This document shows, one piece after another, positions 7,383-12,264 of a stretch of DNA of 12,264 nucleotides. Each line of letters opens with the position of its first letter. The first letter of the stretch is position 1. The notes under the pieces were generated by a model. The model worked only from the letters and a program-made list of their open reading frames with translations. It did not search any database and was not told where the DNA came from. The stretch is from DATKKX01 sp035542775. Lineage in GTDB: Bacteria > Planctomycetota > Phycisphaerae > UBA1845 > UTPLA1. Location: NCBI GenBank assembly GCA_035542775.1, contig DATKKX010000232.1:1-12264 (forward strand), written 5' to 3'. The position numbers were made by a program, and so were the translations under genes.

Positions 7383-9350
7383 TTATTGATTCTCTTCGAA
7401 GTCGGCCAGGCCCCACGGACCCCGCAGGGTCAACTGTGAGGTCGGCCAGCCTGTTGTGGCTTCGCCGGGGCGTGTGTTCACCGGCAGCTTGTTGCGCGGT
7501 ACGCCCTCATACTCCGGCGCCGGCAGGCTTGGACCTTCGAGCTTTTGCAGAGCGAATAACTCAAAATCATCCGGATCCGTCATCAGTCCGCCCGGAGGCG
7601 GTCCGACCTGATGCGGCTCCAGCGGCTCGACCAGTTGCGGCGTCACCAGAACGACCAGCTCGGTCTCCTGTTTCTTGTAGTTCGTCGAGCTGAACAGGGT
7701 TCCCAGAACCGGGATATCCCCCAGCGCCGGGATCTTGGAGGCCGTGGACGTGACCTGATCGTCCAACAGACCGGCAATGGCGAACGACTGTCCGTTGCCG
7801 CACTCGATCGTTGATTCCACTCGCCGCGTAGTGAAACTGAATACCGGCAGGCCCCCGGAGATTGCTCCGCTGGGGGTGGCCTGGCTCACCTCGGTCATGA
7901 CGTGCAAGCGGATCACCTGCCCGCCAAGCACCGTGGGAGTGAAGGCCAGTCGCACGCCGAATTCCTTGTACTCAATGGTGATCGAGCCCGCCGTGGCCCC
8001 GCCCTGGGTCACCGGAATGGGCACCTCCCCGCCGGCCAGGAACGTGGCCGTCTGCCCGCTGATGGCCACCAGATTGGGCTCCGCCAGAACTCGGGCCAGA
8101 TCGTTCTCCCGCAGGGCCTGCATGAACATCTGCAGTTCCGCCCGCGGAAAACCAAACGTGATGTTGGTGGTCGCGGCATTGCCCACCGCCCCGATCGCAT
8201 AAGTGATCTGCCCGCCCGCGCTGTTCGGCAACAGCACGTTGGGCACGCCCGAGCTGGTGATGACCGTCGGATTCAACTGCCCCAGATTATTGGCCAAGAA
8301 GAAATCACGCGTCCAATCCGAGCCGCCGATCGCCCAGTTCACGCCCAGTTGCCGGGTGCAGGTCTTGTTCACCTCCGCGACCGTGACGCGCAGTAGCGTC
8401 TGCTGGACCCCCGCGATGGTCAGTTGGTTCTTGACCTCGCCGCCTTGCACCAACGCGGCCAGATCGGCGATCTGCGAGGCGGTCTCGGGATCGGCCACGT
8501 AGCCGGTCAGCACAATCTTCCCGTTGACGCTGCTCACCTGCACGTCCGAGGTGGGAGCCCGCGACTTGATCATGCCTTGCAGCGCCGTGAGATTCAGCTC
8601 CACCGCGATGTCGAACACCCGCTGCTTCTCGCCGATCCACAGCACCAACTGGGTGTTGCCGATCTCTTTGCCCGCCACCACGACTCGCCTCGGCGACTCC
8701 ACGATGATCTCGGCGATCTTCGGATCGGCGATCTCCGCCCGGTTGAATTCGGTTTTCAGGTCGATCACGGCGATGGTATTCTTGGCTATGCTGATCGGTT
8801 GAGCCTCGCTCCCGCCCAGCCGAATCGACGACACGATGGAATCACCCGGCGTTCGGTCCCTCTCCTGGGAGGCCGGCTGGTCACCCTTGACCACGCCCTC
8901 GGGCCTCCCCGGCGCCTTGGGCTCGGCCTGGGTGACATCCCCCAGAACCACCTGCTCGTTGACGGAAGCGTCGAGGCCCCGCTTGCCGTCGTCCGCCACG
9001 AACTCGGGCCCCATGATGCCCGGCGCGGCCGTCTCGGCCTTCTCTCGTTCGGCCAGGACCGCCAGTGACATCGGCCGGTTGGCCATGGCCACGACCCCGC
9101 CCTGGGCAGGGGTCAGGGACTCGCCCTCTCCACCAGTCGCCCGGTTTACCAGCACGCCGACCATGGGCGCCACGCGGACCGGCATCACGCCGGAATCGCC
9201 GTGTACGTCCGCAATCCCGTACCCGACGAAGGACGCCAGGCACGCGGCGAACAACACGGCCATATGCCGCGGTACGCTGCCCCGATGAGATTGGACGGCC
9301 TGCGGTTCCACAACCACGCAACCCTTGTATCCATCCCTGGACGTCATCAT
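7383..9350 (-). CDS. cpaC: CpaC/RcpA outer-membrane secretin of the Flp pilus
   Basis: This 655-residue secretin forms the outer-membrane pore for the pilus. From the N-terminus it has a short basic part with a hydrophobic export segment (about 29-46), a poorly conserved linker (about 50-175), a pilus-formation N-terminal domain (about 182-253, IAVIDLKTEFNRAEIADPKI), a BON domain (about 254-315, SVNGKIVLTGYVADPETASQ) and the secretin domain (about 414-573) with LAEPNLVAISGQTATFLAGG, GDIPVLGTLFSS and LVVLVTPQLVEPL. A tail (574-655) contains TDPDDFELFALQKLEG. It is longer than proteobacterial CpaC because of the linker and tail. The ATG at 9350 overlaps the cpaB stop as ATGA and is preceded by GGAG at 8 nt, so translation is coupled. 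The next codon is also ATG. Confidence 0.95.
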   Translation of the reverse strand: MMTSRDGYKGCVVVEPQAVQSHRGSVPRHMAVLFAACLASFVGYGIADVHGDSGVMPVRVAPMVGVLVNRATGGEGESLTPAQGGVVAMANRPMSLAVLAEREKAETAAPGIMGPEFVADDGKRGLDASVNEQVVLGDVTQAEPKAPGRPEGVVKGDQPASQERDRTPGDSIVSSIRLGGSEAQPISIAKNTIAVIDLKTEFNRAEIADPKIAEIIVESPRRVVVAGKEIGNTQLVLWIGEKQRVFDIAVELNLTALQGMIKSRAPTSDVQVSSVNGKIVLTGYVADPETASQIADLAALVQGGEVKNQLTIAGVQQTLLRVTVAEVNKTCTRQLGVNWAIGGSDWTRDFFLANNLGQLNPTVITSSGVPNVLLPNSAGGQITYAIGAVGNAATTNITFGFPRAELQMFMQALRENDLARVLAEPNLVAISGQTATFLAGGEVPIPVTQGGATAGSITIEYKEFGVRLAFTPTVLGGQVIRLHVMTEVSQATPSGAISGGLPVFSFTTRRVESTIECGNGQSFAIAGLLDDQVTSTASKIPALGDIPVLGTLFSSTNYKKQETELVVLVTPQLVEPLEPHQVGPPPGGLMTDPDDFELFALQKLEGPSLPAPEYEGVPRNKLPVNTRPGEATTGWPTSQLTLRGPWGLADFEENQ

Positions 9351-10237
9351 TCGCCGATCTCCGTTATCGCGCGGCCGGCGGTGTCCTTCCGATTCCTGCC
9401 CTGCGTGCGGCCACCGGAAGCACCCTCGGCTTCAACAAGCTTGTACCGACCGGGCCGAGATGACTCGACGAATACGAGTCGCTCGACTTCGGAACCTCGC
9501 ACTACCTCCACGAGGTGGCTCTTGCTCCCCCACCCGGAAGAAGCCTGCGTGCCACCGTCCTTCTTGAACATCTGTGCCCAAATGGACTCTTCCTCACGAT
9601 CGCCGTGCCCCCGCAGGGCCAGACGGATTGTTCCCTTGTTGCCCGCGTGGGCGTTCAGCACTTCCACCTGCTCGGGCCGCAGGAACAGCGTCACCGACTT
9701 CGTGACCTTGACGCTCTTGCCGTCCGGCCCCAGTTGGCTCAGGGACTGCCCCACGGCGCCAACCTCCACGTCGGTGAGAATCAGCTTGCTTGTGCCGGCC
9801 TTCTGATTGACCGCTGAGACATCCACGCGCGCTCCGGGGGTCAAAAAGCCGGCCACCGCCGATTCCTCGTTCACGCTGACGCTCACCGCCCGGTAACCGC
9901 CGGGTATCTTCGCTCGCAAACCGGGCTCGGCCCCCGGCGGGGCCAGCATGGCCTTGGTGATCGGCACGCCGGCCGGGATGGCCATCATCGTGACCCGCCC
10001 CACCAGGGCCTTGGGCTCGGTGAAGGCGTCGGCCGGAATCAGGCCTGCGGCCACCGGTCGCGGCTTGATCATCGAGTCCTCGATCCGCGTGGCGGACTCG
10101 ATCTGCTTCGCGCTGACCAGAACGTTGCGATCGGTCTCCGCGCCCTTGGCCCGCTTGATCATGTCCACGCCCATCTTGATGGCGAAAAAGCCAACGACGA
10201 GCCCTATGACCAGCGGTATGAGCGATCTGGGTTTCAT
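9347..10237 (-). CDS. cpaB: CpaB/RcpC pilus assembly protein
   Basis: This 296-residue CpaB/RcpC protein is anchored in the inner membrane by one N-terminal helix (about 5-22), with the rest periplasmic. It is needed for secretin function and Flp assembly. A SAF-type domain (about 36-101) includes VLVSAKQIESATRIEDSMI and the segment ending in IPAGVPITKAML (87-98). The RcpC-like domain (about 112-213) contains GYRAVSVSVNEESAVAGFLT and the PGARVDV motif (134-140), followed by SVTLFLRPEQVEVLNAH. The C-terminal 80 residues are charged and low in conservation. The ATG at 10237 has AAAGGGA about 9 nt upstream. It lies 57 nt after tadE and overlaps cpaC by 4 nt. Confidence 0.94.
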   Translation of the reverse strand: MKPRSLIPLVIGLVVGFFAIKMGVDMIKRAKGAETDRNVLVSAKQIESATRIEDSMIKPRPVAAGLIPADAFTEPKALVGRVTMMAIPAGVPITKAMLAPPGAEPGLRAKIPGGYRAVSVSVNEESAVAGFLTPGARVDVSAVNQKAGTSKLILTDVEVGAVGQSLSQLGPDGKSVKVTKSVTLFLRPEQVEVLNAHAGNKGTIRLALRGHGDREEESIWAQMFKKDGGTQASSGWGSKSHLVEVVRGSEVERLVFVESSRPGRYKLVEAEGASGGRTQGRNRKDTAGRAITEIGE

Positions 10238-10294
10238 CCTCGCACGTCCCTTTCAGCAAAGCCGCGGACCATGACCTGCGCCGCCGCGCGTCGG

Positions 10295-10741
10295 TCAGGG
10301 CGTCGGATCGATGCCGCCGCTCGGTCCGGTGGGGTCAACGCCCTCACGCCGCATCGAGTTCCTGGCCGAGATGTCGAACGAGCCCCCGCCCAGCAGGCTG
10401 CCGGTGAAGCTCGCCCGGTTCAACGGAATACTGACCTCCACCCAGACCTCCAGATCCGTCGGCCCGCATGAGTCGATGTTGCTCGTCACCGAGTAACCGC
10501 TCAGATTCGCGGCCGACATCGCGGCGGTTGCCGCGGCCTGAACGTCGTTCATGTTGCCGCCAGGCAGAGCGCCGGCTCGGGCCCCTTCCCGCGCCGCCAG
10601 CGTCACCGTCTGCTTGACCATGAACGCGTAGCCCACCTCCAGCATGCCGAACATGGCCGTGACAATCAGAGGCGCCATGACCGCCGTTTCGACGACCGTG
10701 GTCGCACGTCGCACATATTGTTTTCGCAGCAGCCGTTTCAT
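10295..10741 (-). CDS. tadE: TadE-type pseudopilin
   Basis: The protein has 148 residues. The start is ATG at 10741, which overlaps the cpaA stop as ATGA and is preceded by GAAGGG; a longer open frame reaching 10930 lies inside cpaA and is not used. The basic leader (1-13) is followed by TTVVETAVMAPLIVTAMFGM, with the conserved Glu at +5 (E18) after a possible cut at A13/T14, then VKQTVTLAAREGARAGALPG (40-59), the usual TadE-like continuation. The C-terminal part (about 80-148) would be the periplasmic head. TadE-family proteins are processed like pilins by the locus's peptidase and act as minor pseudopilins. Ala instead of Gly before the predicted cut is unusual. TadF would be the main alternative, but this hydrophobic segment fits TadE better. 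Confidence 0.88.
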   Translation of the reverse strand: MKRLLRKQYVRRATTVVETAVMAPLIVTAMFGMLEVGYAFMVKQTVTLAAREGARAGALPGGNMNDVQAAATAAMSAANLSGYSVTSNIDSCGPTDLEVWVEVSIPLNRASFTGSLLGGGSFDISARNSMRREGVDPTGPSGGIDPTP

Positions 10742-11298
10742 AGCCCTTCCCACCATCCTGAATAGACCGTTACGGCGACGATCAGGCTGCCCAGGCTCAG
10801 CGGGATCGCATACGGCAGCAGTGCCGACTGCCCGCTCAAGCTCCTGGCCGACCCGAACTCGCCGAAGGCCATCTTGGGGTTGCTTACCTTGGCCGCGAGG
10901 ATTCCGAAGTTGGCGAGCGTTTGCCGCCATTTTCGGCGTCGAATAATCATCCCCACGGCGATGAGACCGCCCAGGACTGCCCCGACCATGACGGCGCTGA
11001 CCGTCATGTCCGGACCCAGCCAGGTCCCGATCGCGGCCATAAACTTCACGTCCCCGGCCCCCATGCCCTTAATGGCCCAAAACAAAATGAGCATGCCGAA
11101 CGCCAACAGCATGCCCTTCAGGCCGTTCTCCAAGCCTGCCCAGCCGCCGAACGTCGCCTGCGTGGCCAGGCCCGTCAGGGCAATCGCCGCGTTCAACCAG
11201 TTGGGGACGCGATGCTCTCGATAATCCTTCCAGCTTGCCAACAGAGCGGCCGGAAAGATCGCCGCCAGCATCACTTCTGCATATCCCCAATGCGGCAT
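10738..11298 (-). CDS. cpaA: CpaA/TadV prepilin peptidase
   Basis: This 186-residue polytopic membrane protein is an A24-family aspartic prepilin peptidase of the CpaA/TadV branch, without the N-terminal methyltransferase domain of PilD. It cleaves the leader of Flp and probably of the pseudopilins at the cytoplasmic face of the inner membrane. The two catalytic Asp are D25 (SWKDYREHRVPNW) and D83 in the GxGD motif (GMGAGDVKFM, 78-87). Hydrophobic helices lie near 8-22, 36-54, 63-78, 98-117 and 160-180, and PYAIP (162-166) matches the usual final helix. The ATG at 11298 is the natural start for the first helix. The gene follows flp by 190 nt, containing two hairpins, and overlaps tadE by 4 nt. 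Confidence 0.95.
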   Translation of the reverse strand: MPHWGYAEVMLAAIFPAALLASWKDYREHRVPNWLNAAIALTGLATQATFGGWAGLENGLKGMLLAFGMLILFWAIKGMGAGDVKFMAAIGTWLGPDMTVSAVMVGAVLGGLIAVGMIIRRRKWRQTLANFGILAAKVSNPKMAFGEFGSARSLSGQSALLPYAIPLSLGSLIVAVTVYSGWWEGL

Positions 11299-11372
11299 AG
11301 AAGGCCCCGAAATACCTCAAACTGGCTGCCTGCGTCCCATCAGACTGTCATCCACACCCCTCAAGCGCATCC

Positions 11373-11402
11373 GGCGGGCGGAAGCATTGGCTCCCGCCCG
11401 CC
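11373..11402 (-). terminator. 13-bp hairpin between flp and cpaA (possible attenuator or mRNA stabiliser)
   Basis: On the minus strand GGCGGGCGGGAGC pairs with GCTTCCGCCCGCC, 13 bp with one G-U wobble, around a CAAT tetraloop. It is one of the most stable local structures in the window. No T-run follows, so full intrinsic termination is doubtful. Its place, 75 nt upstream of cpaA and 86 nt after flp, suits reduced read-through or 3'-end protection, so that pilin mRNA exceeds machinery mRNA. Confidence 0.6.
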
Positions 11403-11435
11403 AGTGCGACAAACCGTTATTCGAAGCGGTTCACC

Positions 11436-11472
11436 GGCCGCACGCCTTCAGCATTTCCGAAGCGTGCCGGCC
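11436..11472 (-). terminator. First hairpin after the flp stop codon
   Basis: GGCC and GCACGC plus TTC pair with GAA, GCGTGC and GGCC, giving about 13 bp with two single-base bulges and a 9-nt loop. It starts 16 nt after the flp TAA and is in tandem with the hairpin at 11373-11402. No U-tract follows. It is probably part of the same attenuation or stabilising element. Confidence 0.55.
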
Positions 11473-11488
11473 TGGTGCCGCGTCGTGG

Positions 11489-11671
11489 TTACTGGCCTAC
11501 GCCAGCGTCAGACAGCGCTTGCTCGGTATCCGAGAACGCCTGGTTCACTCGAGAGCCAAGCGCGCTGATCGCGCCCAGAGCCACAACGATGATCAGGGCC
11601 AACATGACGGCGTATTCCGTCGCGGTCGCACCCTCTTCGTCCCTCACGAAAGACTTGATCCAATTGAACAT
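11489..11671 (-). CDS. flp: Flp major pilin precursor (type IVb/IVc pilin)
   Basis: This 60-residue prepilin is the structural subunit of the Flp pilus. Its 14-residue leader ends in acidic residues and Gly (RDEEG), with cleavage expected between G14 and A15. The mature N-terminus reads ATATEYAVMLALIIVVALG: Glu at +5 and Tyr at +6 are the defining Flp pair, followed by the hydrophobic assembly helix (about 20-38). The mature protein would be about 46 residues, typical for Flp. The ATG at 11671 has an AAAGGAGA ribosome binding site with good spacing. It is the first gene of the locus, preceded by a long leader and followed by two hairpins, an arrangement that suits high pilin expression relative to the downstream genes. 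Confidence 0.96.
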   Translation of the reverse strand: MFNWIKSFVRDEEGATATEYAVMLALIIVVALGAISALGSRVNQAFSDTEQALSDAGVGQ

Positions 11672-11678
11672 ACCAGTT

Positions 11679-11686
11679 TCTCCTTT
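11679..11686 (-). promoter_or_regulatory. Ribosome binding site of flp
   Basis: AAAGGAGA on the minus strand, with its GGAG core ending 8 nt before the flp ATG. It is among the best Shine-Dalgarno sequences in the window and confirms the flp start. Confidence 0.85.
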
Positions 11687-11904
11687 CCTGCAGGCAACCT
11701 GGGCTGACGCTCGCTGCCTGGTCGGTCCGCCGGCTCACGCCGACAACCGATCCTCCCAACGTTCTTCCCCAACCTTGGGAAACCCACTTTCGGCAGTGTC
11801 CCTTCCGCCGACACCGTACGGCGTCGTTTCCATCCCGACCGTTGCCCTGGCAGGCGCCCCGGTCAGGCTTGCCGTCATCAAATCTGTCTGGCTGCAAAAG
11901 GCTG

Positions 11905-11934
11905 GTTTGCCGCATGACTCCTGGGGCGGCAAAC
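11905..11934. repeat. Perfect 9-bp inverted repeat in the flp leader
   Basis: GTTTGCCGC (11905-11913) and GCGGCAAAC (11926-11934) are exactly complementary around a 12-nt loop. It is flanked by a second perfect hairpin at 11942-11963. It could be an RNA stem in the leader or a DNA operator. Confidence 0.55.
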
Positions 11935-12061
11935 ATGAAACGCGGATATGTCTTCCCATCCGCTATACAGGGCGGTCTTCCCCCTGGCGAGCCGCGCCGG
12001 TCTTGATCCGGCCACCCTGTCCGGCCCGGACGCCCCCACCTGCTGGTGCCGCCTGGAGCCG

Positions 12062-12104
12062 TTTCAGCCTTCGCCAAGTTTCCAGTGCTGAAATCGGTGA
12101 AGGC
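12062..12104 (-). promoter_or_regulatory. Interleaved stems at the 5' end of the flp leader (possible pseudoknot or switch)
   Basis: On the minus strand GCCTTC (stem A) and TTTCAGC (stem B) are followed in the same order by GAAGGC and GCTGAAA. Stem A is 6 bp, extended by two pairs past an A-C mismatch; stem B is 7 bp. Their pairing is interleaved and they share two bases (12067-12068), so they form either a tight pseudoknot or two alternative folds. The position is within a few bases of the predicted transcript start. Confidence 0.35.
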
Positions 12105-12111
12105 CTCTTTC

Positions 12112-12140
12112 AACATAAGAAACAAGGAGAGGATAGGCAA
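12112..12140 (-). promoter_or_regulatory. Candidate sigma70-type promoter for the tad locus
   Basis: On the minus strand TTGCCT (12135-12140) and TATGTT (12112-12117) are separated by exactly 17 nt. Each matches the sigma70 consensus at four of six positions. Transcription would begin near 12105. It is the best candidate I found upstream of flp, but matches of this quality also arise by chance. Confidence 0.35.
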
Positions 12141-12264
12141 ATCATAGCTTTCATATTGACGGGCAAGTCGCATGATCGGACCCGCGCCGGCGAATCATCC
12201 TTTCCAGTCCTGCTAATTGGTATCGGCGAGCCGAGCCCCGGGAGTCCTCCCTGTTTGCCTGCAC
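12141..12264. other. Upstream edge with no recognisable gene
   Basis: No frame with a plausible start and product is visible on either strand. A short minus-strand frame starting with an AAAGG-like site near 12213 stops after about 15 codons. This stretch probably holds upstream promoter elements or the end of a neighbouring intergenic region. Confidence 0.4.

Larger units (their letters stand above)
11672..12105 (-). promoter_or_regulatory. Long, inverted-repeat-rich 5' leader of flp
   Basis: If the promoter at 12112-12140 is used, about 430 nt of untranslated RNA precede flp. In transcription order I see: a pseudoknot-like pair of stems at 12062-12104; a perfect 6-bp hairpin ATCCGC loop 10 at 11942-11963 (read here on the plus strand); a perfect 9-bp hairpin GTTTGCCGC / GCGGCAAAC at 11905-11934; a 7-bp hairpin with a GTAC loop at 11809-11826; and CAGGCA / TGCCTG at 11691-11720, just upstream of the ribosome binding site. 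Minus-strand open frames here (to 11735 and to 11508) have no good ribosome binding site or recognisable product. I do not recognise a known riboswitch class. Confidence 0.45.

Noticed and set aside
10742..10930. N-terminal extension of tadE to an upstream ATG
   Set aside because: The extra 63 residues lie inside cpaA, are highly charged and would bury the pilin-like leader. The ATG at 10741 has an ATGA overlap and a ribosome binding site.
11830..11935. Cyclic-di-GMP-I (GEMM) riboswitch in the flp leader
   Set aside because: GGCAAACC and GACGGCAAGCC on the minus strand resemble two consensus pieces, but the second is altered from GACGCAAAGCC and I find no GNRA-capped hairpin between them. 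A covariance-model search would settle it.
11735..11959. Minus-strand 74-codon frame in the flp leader
   Set aside because: The start has no Shine-Dalgarno, third-position GC bias is weak and the product is not recognisable. Its second half looks slightly protein-like, so it is rejected without certainty.
11508..12173. Minus-strand 221-codon frame through the flp leader
   Set aside because: It runs through flp in another frame, has Arg/Gly-rich composition, lacks a good ribosome binding site at its start and crosses the inverted repeats.

Overview
The window holds most of one tad (tight adherence, Flp type IVc pilus) locus, with every gene on the minus strand. Read in the direction of transcription from high to low coordinates, the order is: flp pilin, cpaA prepilin peptidase, tadE pseudopilin, cpaB, cpaC secretin, a TadG-like von Willebrand A protein, cpaE/tadZ, cpaF/tadA ATPase, tadB, tadC. 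At the left edge is the first 63 bases of what looks like a further pilin-like gene. I see no plus-strand gene, tRNA, rRNA, insertion sequence or CRISPR array. The DNA is GC-rich with strong GC bias at third codon positions, which creates many long false frames on the opposite strand.

No taxonomic marker is present. The high GC, the gene order (tadE before cpaB, then secretin, vWA protein, cpaE, cpaF, tadB, tadC), the secretin's BON domain and C-terminal tail, and the vWA protein's large insertion and Arg-Pro-Val C-terminus all recall planctomycetes (Planctomycetota, perhaps Phycisphaerae). This is inference from remembered family features; another GC-rich phylum is possible.

Layout: (a) 12141-12264, no recognisable gene; (b) 11672-12140, a candidate sigma70-type promoter (12112-12140) followed by a leader of about 430 nt rich in inverted repeats; (c) 11489-11671, the major pilin with a strong ribosome binding site, followed by two strong hairpins (11373-11472); (d) 9347-11298, cpaA/tadE and cpaB/cpaC, each pair joined by a 4-nt ATGA overlap; (e) 5480-7252, the vWA protein; (f) 3989-5236, cpaE, with a hairpin-rich gap before it and a 330-nt gap after it; (g) 160-3658, cpaF, tadB and tadC in close succession; (h) 1-159, spacer and the start of the next gene.

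The products form one machine. CpaA cuts the leader from Flp and probably from TadE. The CpaF hexameric ATPase works on the TadB/TadC inner-membrane platform. CpaE positions the complex. CpaB and the CpaC secretin carry the fibre across the periplasm and outer membrane. TadE and the vWA protein are likely minor or tip-associated pilin-like subunits. No tadD, tadF, or cpaD/rcpB gene is visible; these may lie left of the window or be absent. The least explained parts are the long structured flp leader, the hairpins after flp and after the vWA gene, and the roughly 220-residue insertion inside the vWA domain.
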